Of a DNA stretch of 16,397 nucleotides, positions 6,798 to 14,642 are shown one piece after another. The notes under the pieces were generated by a model. It was not told the origin of the DNA, made no database searches, and saw only the letters and a list, made by a program, of their open reading frames with translations. Origin of the DNA: Nitrospirota bacterium (GTDB lineage: Bacteria > Nitrospirota > Nitrospiria > Nitrospirales > UBA8639); assembly GCA_003228495.1 (NCBI GenBank), contig QIDY01000032.1, forward strand, positions 1-16,397, read 5' to 3'. Numbering within the stretch: the first letter of the stretch is position 1; each line of letters begins with the position of its first letter. Position numbers and translations under genes: made by a program.

Positions 6798-6959
6798 CGC
6801 TTTGGCGCCGTGCTCGCCAATGAAATCCCGACCTTCCGTGCCAAGCATATGCCCTTTGGCGGAGTGATGGATTCCGGGATTGGGCTAGAAGGTCTGCGCT
6901 ACGCCATGCAAGAGATGACCGAACCCAAGTTGTTGGTGTTGAACTTTCAGAATTATTAA
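6798..6959 (+). pseudogene. C-terminal remnant of an NAD(P)-dependent aldehyde dehydrogenase
   Basis: This 53-codon frame is open from CGC 6798 (TAG at 6795-6797) to TAA 6957-6959. It reads GAVLANEIPTFRAKHMPFGG, then DSGIGLEGLRYAMQEMTEPK and LLVLNF. That is the usual C-terminus of an aldehyde dehydrogenase such as the succinate-semialdehyde or non-phosphorylating GAPDH type: the V-N-D-x-P-x-FR-x-D/K-HMP-x-GG-x-K-x-SG-x-G segment after the catalytic core, then the oligomerisation tail. The NAD-binding fold, catalytic Cys and Glu are gone (a full protein is about 480 aa). It starts 4 bases after the antiporter stop, so antiporter DNA has replaced the upstream dehydrogenase sequence. The piece has no start or ribosome-binding site of its own. 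Assignment is confident; the precise dehydrogenase subgroup is not. Confidence 0.85.
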
Positions 6960-6994
6960 TCCATTCCGTAGCCATGTGTGAAAGGAGATGCCCG

Positions 6995-7426
6995 ATGATC
7001 ATTCGACATACGCGATGGGGGATTCTGTTCCTGGTGATGACATCCTCTCTTTTGGGCCTGAGTGGCGGGTTTGCAGACTCGGTTCACGCCATTGAGGTAG
7101 AAATCAAGCTGACCATCCGTGACTCTCAATATATCATGACCAAATGGGTTCCACCGCCGGAGGGTGCCTTGATTGTTCTCACCATCAAGAATGAAGATGG
7201 CATTCGCCACGGCTTCACCTCGGAATTGTTTCATAACCATCTAATCCGGACAGACGCAAACGGGGTTCAGATCTATGGGAAAGGCATCGAGGGCCTGTAT
7301 ATTGGTCCAGGAAAGACCGCCCACTTGCGGTTTCAAGTCGATCGGCCTGGGGACTATCCGTTCCAATGTGACCTGCATCCTCACATGAAAGGTGAGTTAT
7401 TGCTTCTTCACGTTGATGCGGTATAG
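6995..7426 (+). CDS. Exported cupredoxin-like copper protein
   Basis: ATG 6995 lies 7 bases after AAAGGAG (6981-6987) and gives 143 aa; the upstream in-frame ATG 6974 overlaps this site and is rejected. Residues 1-32 form a signal peptide (MIIRHTRWGILFLVMTSSLL, ending SVHA). The mature part is a small beta-barrel, with IVLTIKNEDGIRHGF (60-74) supplying a histidine (His72) and FQCDLHPHMKGEL (123-135) supplying Cys125, His128 or His130, and Met131. This His plus Cys-x2-His-x2-Met set is the type-1 copper pattern of plastocyanin-like proteins. It probably acts in the periplasm in electron transfer or copper handling. It stands alone between a dehydrogenase remnant and a P-type ATPase. The ATPase looks like P2 rather than a copper P1B pump, so a shared copper pathway is not implied. 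Confidence 0.85.
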   Translation: MIIRHTRWGILFLVMTSSLLGLSGGFADSVHAIEVEIKLTIRDSQYIMTKWVPPPEGALIVLTIKNEDGIRHGFTSELFHNHLIRTDANGVQIYGKGIEGLYIGPGKTAHLRFQVDRPGDYPFQCDLHPHMKGELLLLHVDAV

Positions 7427-7600
7427 CTGCCCACGGATAGAGGCTGAGGCCCTTGTAATTGACGAAACTTCCTTTGCCGATGGCAAGGTGTTTGTGGCCG
7501 GTCTTATTTTGTGCTTAACCAGTTGGTAGATCAGAAGAATATGGAGAAATTCTAATGGGGAACCGGTTTGAGGACAACTCCCCAAGAATGAATTGTAGTG
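7427..7600. other. Spacer between cupredoxin and P-type ATPase
   Basis: A 30-codon frame (about 7438 to the TAG at 7529-7531) reads IEAEALVIDETSFADGKVFV and then a hydrophobic tail. It looks protein-like but has no start and matches no family I can name, so it may be another remnant. No clear Shine-Dalgarno or promoter for the ATPase is visible. Confidence 0.3.
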
Positions 7601-10315
7601 ATGGAAAATCAGGGTAATCACGACACACACCAGTTACCTGTTCATGAAGTGCTCCTGCTCTTGGAGACGGATGCATCGCGGGGCCTGACCCAAGATGAGG
7701 CTACGCGACGGCTTCAGCGGTTTGGACCGAATGTGCTGCCGCTGATTCGTCGGCATGGTCCGTTGATCCGATTCTTGCTGCAATGCCACCATCCCCTGAT
7801 TTACATCCTCTTGGCCGCCACGGTCATCACGGCCCTCTTAGGTGAATGGGTGGACGCCAGCGTGATTTTCGGGGTCGTGCTGGTGAATGCCATCGTGGGA
7901 TTCATTCAGGAGTCCCGCGCGGAGCGCGCGTTGGAAGCCTTAATGTCGATGGTTAAAACGGAAGCCACGGTCGTGCGTGAAGGAGAAAAACACCAAATTT
8001 CTTCATCCGACGTGGTTCCGGGCGATGTCGTCCTCGTGCAGTCCGGCGATAAGGTACCGGCCGATCTGCGCCTGATTTCCATCCGTGAATTGCAGGTTGA
8101 TGAATCGGCCTTAACCGGAGAATCCCTCCCGGTCGTCAAAGAGGAATTGCTGCTACCGTCTGATACCGTGCTAGCGGATCGTCGCAACTTGGCCTACTCC
8201 GGGACGCTGGTGACCTATGGCCAAGGAGTAGGCGTGGCTGTGGGCACCGGGGCCGTCACCGAAATCGGCCGCATTCATCAGCTCATAGGCAGTGCAGCCG
8301 ATATCGCCACCCCGCTGACGAAAAAGATTGCACACTTTAGCCAGATCCTGACTGTGGTCATTTTGGGATTAGCCGCGGTCACTTTCGGCATTGGGATGTG
8401 GCGGGGGCAGGCGGGCGTCGAGATGTTCATGGCCGCTGTAGCTTTGGCGGTAGGGGCCATTCCTGAAGGACTCCCTGCCGCCGTGACGATTACGTTGGCC
8501 ATAGGCGTGAATCGTATGGCGAAGCGGCATGTGATCATACGCAAACTCCCCGCAGTGGAAACCTTGGGGAGCACCACGGTGATCTGTTCAGATAAAACGG
8601 GCACGCTGACGGAAAACCAGATGACCGTCCAGGCGATTGTGGCCGGGGGTCAAGAGTTTGAAGTGAGCGGGACAGGGTATGACCCGGTCGGAGCCATCTT
8701 GCGAGATGGGAAGGCTATTGACCTTGGAGAAGCTCCAGCACTGAAGCAGTGTCTTATGGCTGGGATGCTCTGCAATGACTCACAATTGGTCGAGCGGGAT
8801 CATCAGTGGATGATTGTGGGGGACCCCACCGAAGGCGCGTTACTCGTGGCTGCGTGCAAGGGTGGGCTCGAGGTGAAGAAAGTATCTGAACACTCTCCTC
8901 GCGTTGATGTCATCCCATTCGAATCCCAACGGCAGTATATGGCCACCCTTCACCATGGGACTGATGACTCCTCGAAGGTCATCTACATTAAAGGTGCCAT
9001 GGAAAAGGTGTTGAGTTTGTGTACTCAGGAATTGGACCCGGACGGGAGAGAACGGCCTTGTGACACCGACACAATCCACCGTTACGCCCAGAGCCTCGGT
9101 GAACGCGGCCTACGCCTTTTGGGGTTTGCTCGAGTGTGTGTCCCATGCCAGACCGAGACGATAAACCATGACCGGCTCCCGTCGGGACTGACCTGGCTTG
9201 GCCTGCAAGGCATGATGGACCCTCCGCGCCCCGAGGCCATCCGTGCGGTGCAAGCCTGTCAGAATGCAGGGTTGGCTGTCAAAATGATTACCGGTGACCA
9301 CGCCGTCACGGCGAAGGCCATTGCCCAGGAGATCGGACTTGGCTGGGCAGCAGTCCCGCATGGAGGGGCACCAAGAATCATGACAGGGCCTGACTTGGCT
9401 GTGTGCCCAGTGACCCAGTTGCCGGAGGAAGCGGATCAGACCGTAGTGTTTGCACGCGTCGCGCCGGAACAGAAACTGCGATTGGTCGAAGCCCTACAAG
9501 CCCGAGGGCACATCGTTGCGATGACCGGGGATGGGGTCAATGATGCCCCAGCACTCAAACAAGCCGATATCGGCGTGGCGATGGGCCGAGGGGGGACTGA
9601 AGTGGCCAAAGAAGCGGCGGATATGATCTTGACCAATGATAATTTCGCGTCGATTGAGGCCGCAGTGGAAGAAGGCCGTGGGGTCTTTGACAACTTGACC
9701 AAATTTATCATCTGGACCCTTCCAACCAATTTGGGTGAAGGGCTGGTAATCCTGGCAGCCATTGGCGCCGGATTGGCCCTGCCGATTCTGCCGGTGCAGA
9801 TTCTCTGGATCAATATGACCACGGCCGTGGCGCTGGGGCTTATGCTGGCCTTTGAGCCGAAAGAAGCAGGGATTATGCAGCGGCGTCCGAGAGATCCTCA
9901 ACAGCCATTGCTCACCGGCGAGTTGGTATGGCGGATTCTTCTTGTGGGAGCGCTGCTCCTTGGTGGTGCGTTCGGCATGTTTCTTTGGGTTCAGGCCAAA
10001 GGGGGCACCCTGGAGGAAGCTCGGACTGTGGCCGTCAATGTCTTTGTGATCGTGGAGTTGTTTTATCTCTTCAACTGCCGCTCGTTGGAACGATCGATGT
10101 TTCAGCTTGGCCTATTCAGTAATCCCTGGGTCACCTGGGGTGTGCTCACGATGGTTGTTCTTCAACTCCTGTTCACCTATGCCCCTGCGATGAATTTCCT
10201 GTTTCATACCGCTCCAATCGATTGGGAAACATGGATACCGATCGTCGGCATTGGGCTGGGAAGCTATTTTATCGTGGAGCTGGAGAAATGGTTTCGACGA
10301 AAGCTGAAGACATAA
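7601..10315 (+). CDS. P-type cation-transporting ATPase (P2, Ca2+-ATPase-like)
   Basis: This 904-aa pump has every P-type signature: an N-terminal cation_ATPase_N region (LTQDEATRRLQRFGPNVL), TGES (actuator, about 172-175), PEGLP (about 288-292), the phosphorylated Asp in SDKTGTLT (about 331), KGAMEK (nucleotide domain, about 464), MITGDHA (about 562), TGDGVNDAPALKQADIGVAM hinge (about 642-661) and a six-helix C-terminal membrane domain. PEGLP and the absence of metal-binding CxxC or CPC motifs place it with P2 pumps of Ca2+, Na+/K+ or related cations, not P1B copper pumps. In M5, NLGEG keeps the Asn and Glu of Ca2+-binding pumps. In M6, WINMTTA has Ala where SERCA has its key Asp, so ion preference may differ from classical Ca2+. 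GTG 7598 could also start it; neither start has a good ribosome-binding site. Two Usp genes follow. Confidence 0.93.
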   Translation: MENQGNHDTHQLPVHEVLLLLETDASRGLTQDEATRRLQRFGPNVLPLIRRHGPLIRFLLQCHHPLIYILLAATVITALLGEWVDASVIFGVVLVNAIVGFIQESRAERALEALMSMVKTEATVVREGEKHQISSSDVVPGDVVLVQSGDKVPADLRLISIRELQVDESALTGESLPVVKEELLLPSDTVLADRRNLAYSGTLVTYGQGVGVAVGTGAVTEIGRIHQLIGSAADIATPLTKKIAHFSQILTVVILGLAAVTFGIGMWRGQAGVEMFMAAVALAVGAIPEGLPAAVTITLAIGVNRMAKRHVIIRKLPAVETLGSTTVICSDKTGTLTENQMTVQAIVAGGQEFEVSGTGYDPVGAILRDGKAIDLGEAPALKQCLMAGMLCNDSQLVERDHQWMIVGDPTEGALLVAACKGGLEVKKVSEHSPRVDVIPFESQRQYMATLHHGTDDSSKVIYIKGAMEKVLSLCTQELDPDGRERPCDTDTIHRYAQSLGERGLRLLGFARVCVPCQTETINHDRLPSGLTWLGLQGMMDPPRPEAIRAVQACQNAGLAVKMITGDHAVTAKAIAQEIGLGWAAVPHGGAPRIMTGPDLAVCPVTQLPEEADQTVVFARVAPEQKLRLVEALQARGHIVAMTGDGVNDAPALKQADIGVAMGRGGTEVAKEAADMILTNDNFASIEAAVEEGRGVFDNLTKFIIWTLPTNLGEGLVILAAIGAGLALPILPVQILWINMTTAVALGLMLAFEPKEAGIMQRRPRDPQQPLLTGELVWRILLVGALLLGGAFGMFLWVQAKGGTLEEARTVAVNVFVIVELFYLFNCRSLERSMFQLGLFSNPWVTWGVLTMVVLQLLFTYAPAMNFLFHTAPIDWETWIPIVGIGLGSYFIVELEKWFRRKLKT

Positions 10316-10471
10316 CGTAACAGACTGTGGGGAAAAGCACCTTCCTTCCCTAAGCCCTAAGGTTACAGGCAACATGGGGTGTCGCTTGCTGAAGGGGGCA
10401 AGGTGGCAGGTCGAAAGGGAGTCCACATAGCTAGAATTTCTCTTCCCTATGAGTAAAAAAGGAGTCTATCC

Positions 10472-11425
10472 ATGAACGTATTACTGGCAGTGGATCAGTC
10501 ACGGAATTCTTCGGCGGCTACCAAGTTCGTGGAGGCACTTCGGCTTCCGGCTCGCTCTAAATTGTATCTGCTTTACGTGGAAGAAACGCAAGCAGAGCTG
10601 GAAGGACCAGATCATTTTCCCCGTATGTTTGGGCAATTGAGAGAAGAACTTTCCAACATGCGGCAGAAGACCATGGCAAAAGCCCGTCAGTTGGTCAATC
10701 GTCGGGCAGCCTCGTTTCGCGAGCGGGGGCTGGAGGTTCATCCCGAGGTTGTTGAAGGGATGCCTGCACCCCAGATTCTCACGGCTGTGGAGCAGCGACA
10801 GATTGACCTTGTGGCATTGGGGAGCAAAGGACTGTCAGGGATGAAACGGTTTCTTCTCGGCAGCGTGAGCGAGTGGGTGCTCCACGATGTCTCGTGTTCC
10901 GTGTTAATCGTACGCGGCTGGCCTCGATGGGACGCCGCAACGAGCTCCCGTGGTATGCACGTTCTTCTGGCCATGGATGGATCGCCGGATTCCTGGAATG
11001 CGCTCGCCTTCCTCAAGACTTTACATCTTCCAAGCTCATCGCGCCTCACCATCCTTCATGTTGTGGAAAAGCCGACTGCCCTGATCACCTTGGCGTGGGT
11101 GTCGGGTCATATGGACGCGACAAAATTTGCGGCGGATTGCAGCCGGACTGGTCAGCAAGCGGGCGCGCAGCTTCTGGAGAACACTCGATGTGACCTGATG
11201 GGGGAAGGGTTTGAAGTCGAGACCAAGATAACCGAGGGCCACGCGGCAGATGAAATCCTTAAAGCCGCTCACGATGTCCGAGCAGATCTCATCGTCGTAG
11301 GGTCAAAGGGAGTAACGGGACTCAGACGACTCATGATGTTAGGAGGCGTATCACACAAGGTCGTTCGCCACGCACAATGTTCAGTGCTGGTGGTTCGGAA
11401 GCCGGCAAAAGGGACAACAGAGTGA
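10472..11425 (+). CDS. Tandem-domain universal stress protein (first copy)
   Basis: ATG 10472 has a good AAAGGAG (10458-10464). The 317-aa soluble protein carries two UspA domains, about 1-150 and 162-312, joined by a short linker. Each starts with a nucleotide-binding strand and Asp (VLLAVDQS, VLLAMDGS) and ends with a V-R strand. Domain 1 has the complete ATP-binding motif G117-x2-G120-x9-G130-S131. In domain 2 the motif is altered: G277-x2-G280, then ten residues, and G291-G292 instead of G-S. One domain may therefore bind ATP better than the other. Such proteins act in stress survival and growth arrest, often near ion transporters. The following gene is a same-length paralogue sharing an identical 18-nt block (10862-10879 and 12023-12040), indicating tandem duplication. 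The 156-bp gap after the ATPase suggests its own promoter, which I cannot identify. Confidence 0.9.
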   Translation: MNVLLAVDQSRNSSAATKFVEALRLPARSKLYLLYVEETQAELEGPDHFPRMFGQLREELSNMRQKTMAKARQLVNRRAASFRERGLEVHPEVVEGMPAPQILTAVEQRQIDLVALGSKGLSGMKRFLLGSVSEWVLHDVSCSVLIVRGWPRWDAATSSRGMHVLLAMDGSPDSWNALAFLKTLHLPSSSRLTILHVVEKPTALITLAWVSGHMDATKFAADCSRTGQQAGAQLLENTRCDLMGEGFEVETKITEGHAADEILKAAHDVRADLIVVGSKGVTGLRRLMMLGGVSHKVVRHAQCSVLVVRKPAKGTTE

Positions 11426-11638
11426 CCCCTCATGGTGCCACATGATCTCCCTGAGACAATTCCTAAGATCTTGGTGACGGTGAGTCAATTGACATCAGAT
11501 CGGATCGCCATGTCTAGCAAGTTGGACGACAACTATCGGCAGTACACAGGCAACGGAAGGGACGCAACAGGTTCAGGGGCTCGCATCTGGTCTTGTCCAT
11601 CTCCAATCGATTGAAAAGCATAGAAAAGGGGTATATTT

Positions 11639-12592
11639 ATGAACGTGTTGCTTGCTGTGGATGAATCGTGTGATTTCAGAGCCGCCGCGCAATTTCTCTC
11701 GCGAATCCAGCTTCCAACGGATTCTGATCTATACCTTCTCCATGTCAACGCACTCGATGAATGGCTTCGTTTGGGAACAGCAGGTCGTTCCTTACACATC
11801 GTGGAACAAATCAAAATGAGTCGTGCAGCCGCGGCCGCCAAGATGCGACACGTTCTCAGTCAGATGGAGCACGCGTTCCTGAAACCAAGCCTCGCGGTTC
11901 ATTCTTTCGTCACGGACGGAGCCCCGGGAGCGGAAATTCTGCGAATCATTACCGAGTATCACATCGATCTTGTGATACTCGGGACGAGGCGTCGCTCAAA
12001 AATTTCAAGTTTTCTGCTCGGAAGCGTGAGCGAGTGGGTGTTGAATGAGGCGCCTTGTTCCGTGTTGGTCGTGCGGGGAAAAACTCGGCCCAAGAAATCC
12101 ACGAAAGGTCTGCACATTCTGATTGCCACCGATGGGTCGTCTGATGCCAAAGAAGCCATCAAGTTTGTAGAAAAGTTAGGCTTCCCCGCCTCCACGGTGC
12201 TGACCCTTCTTTATGTGGTGAGGAAAAAGGTGCATCAAACAGCACAACTTGTTACCACAGACGGCATCCAGCCTGCCACATTTAGGAAATTAGCGGAAGA
12301 CCTTTTGAAAGTGCGTGGCCGAGAAGGAGCGAAACTGTTGGAGACAACCCGAAAGGCTTTGAAGCGACGGGAACTCAAGATTGTGGAGAATCTTGCCTTT
12401 GGCCACGAAGCCGAAGAGATTCTCAAAGCCGCCAAACGAACCCGAGCGGATCTCGTTGTGATGGGATCAAGGGGACTGACAGGGCTGCGGCGCTTCCTTT
12501 TGGGAAGTGTGTCCAATAAAGTGACTCGCCACGCACCGGGTTCGGTGGTGGTGGTGCGAAAGGTCCATCAACCTAAAACTGCAAAACGCTGA
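11639..12592 (+). CDS. Tandem-domain universal stress protein (second copy)
   Basis: ATG 11639 follows AAAAGGGG (11624-11631). Like its neighbour it is 317 aa with two UspA domains (about 1-147 and 157-308). Domain 1 begins VLLAVDES but its binding motif is G115-T-R-R118-x9-G128-S129, with Arg replacing the second Gly. Domain 2 has the intact G276-x2-G279-x9-G289-S290. This is the reverse of the first copy. Protein similarity is clear in GSVSEWVL and the closing strands but divergence elsewhere is large, so the duplication is old. The 213-bp gap upstream contains a perfect TTGACA (11489-11494) but no good -10 box at 16-18 bp, so separate transcription is possible but not shown. A fragment of a CPA2 antiporter follows the gene. 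Confidence 0.9.
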   Translation: MNVLLAVDESCDFRAAAQFLSRIQLPTDSDLYLLHVNALDEWLRLGTAGRSLHIVEQIKMSRAAAAAKMRHVLSQMEHAFLKPSLAVHSFVTDGAPGAEILRIITEYHIDLVILGTRRRSKISSFLLGSVSEWVLNEAPCSVLVVRGKTRPKKSTKGLHILIATDGSSDAKEAIKFVEKLGFPASTVLTLLYVVRKKVHQTAQLVTTDGIQPATFRKLAEDLLKVRGREGAKLLETTRKALKRRELKIVENLAFGHEAEEILKAAKRTRADLVVMGSRGLTGLRRFLLGSVSNKVTRHAPGSVVVVRKVHQPKTAKR

Positions 12593-12659
12593 ACCGGACG
12601 AAAATAATACGGAGGATGCAAAATTTTCCCACCATGGATGGTTCAGGCATCGCAACCAG

Positions 12660-12818
12660 GATCAGATGAAGCACATTGACCATCTGTTTGCGCCGATATT
12701 TTTCGTGTTTGTGGGACTTTCCCTCACGCTGCGCGAGATCGATTGGGGGTCGCCCTTGATTATGAAGTCGTTCTACAGGCGCTACGACGATCGTCTGTAC
12801 ACAGAAGCCCATGGGTGA
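12660..12818 (+). pseudogene. Remnant of a second CPA2 Na+/H+ antiporter
   Basis: A short frame (ATG 12666 to TGA 12816-12818) reads QMKHIDHLFAPIFFVFVGLS and LTLREIDWGSPLI. This aligns with residues about 279-310 of the antiporter encoded at 5573-6793 (EMKPIIHLFTPIFFVMVGLS, LNLREIDWSSPFI). The two genes share an identical 18-base stretch (6470-6487 and 12729-12746). Similarity ends abruptly after the LI, and the last 18 codons (KSFYRRYDD...) are unrelated. Upstream of 12660 the similarity also ends. About 100 bp of coding sequence thus survive from a gene about 1.2 kb long. The divergence shows a distinct paralogue rather than a recent copy of the 5573 gene. It lies between the second Usp gene and the Kef-type antiporter. 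Confidence 0.8.
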
Positions 12819-12871
12819 GGGCAACTGACCGGGTATTGTCATACTGTTAAGCAAGAGATGAGAACCTATCT

Positions 12872-14581
12872 GTGAATATGGAATATTTGACTGATACGAT
12901 CATTCTGTTATCTGCGGCAGTCATTGCTGTACCGGTGTTTCAATCCTTAGGTCTTGGGGCAATACCGGGGTTTTTAGTCGCGGGGGTAGTATTAGGACCA
13001 TCAGGCTTGGGATATATTCAGAATTACGATGAGATTGCGCACCTTGCTGAGTTAGGCGTCGTTCTTCTGTTGTTTGTGATCGGGATAGAAATTAACCCAT
13101 CCCGTCTTTGGAAGATGAAGAGGTTGGTGTTAGGACTTGGATCGCTTCAGGTTCTCATAACCGGGGGTGTGATAACGATAATAGTCCATGAAATCCTTAA
13201 TTCTTCGTGGAAAATTTCTCTTTTAATAGGATCGGCGTTAGCCCTATCCTCCACAGCTTTTGTTCTTCAACTCCTAACGGAAAGGAAGGGGCTTTCTTCA
13301 GAATACGGAAGACCTTCTGTTGCTGTATTACTGTTGCAAGACCTGGCGGTGGTCCCACTGCTGGCTTTTGTTTCATTGATGGCCGCACCGGAGTTAACAG
13401 TAGCAGAAGATGTCTTTCTTGCATTAGGTGAGGCACTCATCATTCTCGTACTCATTGTTATCGCAGCCCGACATATTTTGAACCCCATACTGAATAGACT
13501 TGTCCGGTTTGGTTCCCCCGAAATATTTACCGCATCGGCTTTACTGTTGGTATTGGGCTCTGCACAAACCATGGAGAGCATTGGCCTATCGATGGCTATG
13601 GGAGCATTTATTGCTGGACTCTTGATTGCCGACTCATCGTATCGCCATCAGATTATCGCCGAGATCCAGCCTTTTCGGGGTTTGTTGCTTGGGTTGTTTT
13701 TTATGTCAATGGGTATGTCCTTAAATCTCAACCTCTTTTTAGATAATCCTCTTGTATTGTTAGTTGTTGTGGTCGTGTTAATGGCTGTCAAATTCATCAC
13801 TCTTTGGCCTTTGTCACGTATGTTTGGCATACAGGGAAAAGCAGCCATTTCGGTAGCCTTACTCTTAGCTCAAAGTGGTGAATTCGCATTGGTGCTGTTC
13901 GCATTAGCGAAAGGGATGGGGCTTTTAGATGAAATTTTATTCCAACATCTTCTTATTGTGGTCCTGCTGAGCATGCTGGCCACCCCAGCGCTAGAGAAAT
14001 TAGCTTACCGGATATTTTCGGCTTCTCGTAAAAGTAACGCAACAATACCCGATGTTGATATTGGCAGGACAGAGCAAGATGCCAAACCTGTCATCCTTGC
14101 CGGTTTTGGACGAATGGGTCATAGGATCGGCTATATCATGGAGTTAATGATGGTGCCTTATGTCGCCATCGACAGCGATGCATCTCTTGTGGATCGTGAA
14201 CGTGCAGAAGGTAAATCTGTGTATTTCGGAGATGCGCAACGACCCGAAGTTTTAAGAGCGGTCGGGGTTGCCGATGCCCCTCTTGTGATCGTTTCAATTG
14301 ATGACCTGGAGGCGACAGAGCGAGTTGTATCCTCTCTTCATTCTGCCTTTCCAGATATTCCTGTTTTTGCGCGTGGGCATGACATTATTAAGTGCCGTGA
14401 CCTTAGAGCACTTGGTGCGCACTTTACCGTTTCAGAGACCCTTGAGGCCAGCGCAGAACTTGCCCGCGCTGCATTGCTTCATATGGGCCTTACAGACCCG
14501 GAAGTAGAAGTTGCCCTGAAAAACCTTCGGAAAAACTATTATGAGAAATCGGCCCAGGTTTTTGGACAGCAAGCTAAGTGA
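12872..14581 (+). CDS. Kef-type CPA2 monovalent cation:proton antiporter with RCK domain
   Basis: The 569-aa protein starts at GTG 12872 or ATG 12878; neither has a clear Shine-Dalgarno. Residues 1-380 form a CPA2 membrane domain: GFLVAGVVLGPSGLG (33-47), ALSSTAFVLQLL (124-135) and Gln156-Asp157 in VLLLQDLAVVP, the single-Asp motif of Kef K+ efflux proteins. Residues about 405-520 are a TrkA-N/RCK domain, with the Rossmann loop GFGRMG (411-416) and the ribose-binding acid in VAIDSD, so NAD(H) or a related nucleotide may gate the carrier. The C-terminal tail is short and I see no TrkA-C domain. It probably exports K+ or Na+ in exchange for H+ at the inner membrane. Local GC is clearly lower than in the ATPase and Usp genes (one sampled 60-base line is about 42 percent, against 63 percent in the ATPase), hinting at a separate origin. 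The symbols kefB/kefC are too specific to assign. Confidence 0.9.
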   Translation: MNMEYLTDTIILLSAAVIAVPVFQSLGLGAIPGFLVAGVVLGPSGLGYIQNYDEIAHLAELGVVLLLFVIGIEINPSRLWKMKRLVLGLGSLQVLITGGVITIIVHEILNSSWKISLLIGSALALSSTAFVLQLLTERKGLSSEYGRPSVAVLLLQDLAVVPLLAFVSLMAAPELTVAEDVFLALGEALIILVLIVIAARHILNPILNRLVRFGSPEIFTASALLLVLGSAQTMESIGLSMAMGAFIAGLLIADSSYRHQIIAEIQPFRGLLLGLFFMSMGMSLNLNLFLDNPLVLLVVVVVLMAVKFITLWPLSRMFGIQGKAAISVALLLAQSGEFALVLFALAKGMGLLDEILFQHLLIVVLLSMLATPALEKLAYRIFSASRKSNATIPDVDIGRTEQDAKPVILAGFGRMGHRIGYIMELMMVPYVAIDSDASLVDRERAEGKSVYFGDAQRPEVLRAVGVADAPLVIVSIDDLEATERVVSSLHSAFPDIPVFARGHDIIKCRDLRALGAHFTVSETLEASAELARAALLHMGLTDPEVEVALKNLRKNYYEKSAQVFGQQAK

Positions 14582-14585
14582 AGCC

Positions 14586-14619
14586 GCGTTGAGCCACCAC
14601 CACCGGTGCGGCTCAACGC
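14586..14619. terminator. Hairpin between convergent Kef and LysR genes
   Basis: A perfect 10-bp inverted repeat (14586-14595 GCGTTGAGCC and 14610-14619 GGCTCAACGC) with a 14-base loop lies 4 bases after the Kef stop and 23 bases before the LysR stop. Its place between convergent genes fits a bidirectional terminator, though no T-tract follows on either strand. Confidence 0.5.
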
Positions 14620-14642
14620 CGACACTCTGCAGGCGGGATTAT

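Noticed and set aside
6974..6994. Upstream ATG for the cupredoxin
   Set aside because: It overlaps the AAAGGAG ribosome-binding site that correctly serves ATG 6995, and it would spoil the signal peptide.
10112..10426. Reverse-strand ORF over the ATPase 3' end and similar long antisense ORFs
   Set aside because: These are frame shadows of well-supported genes with no start signals or protein-like composition.
11432..11614. 60-aa ORF between the two Usp genes
   Set aside because: No ribosome-binding site, no recognisable motif, and nondescript composition. It is probably spacer DNA.
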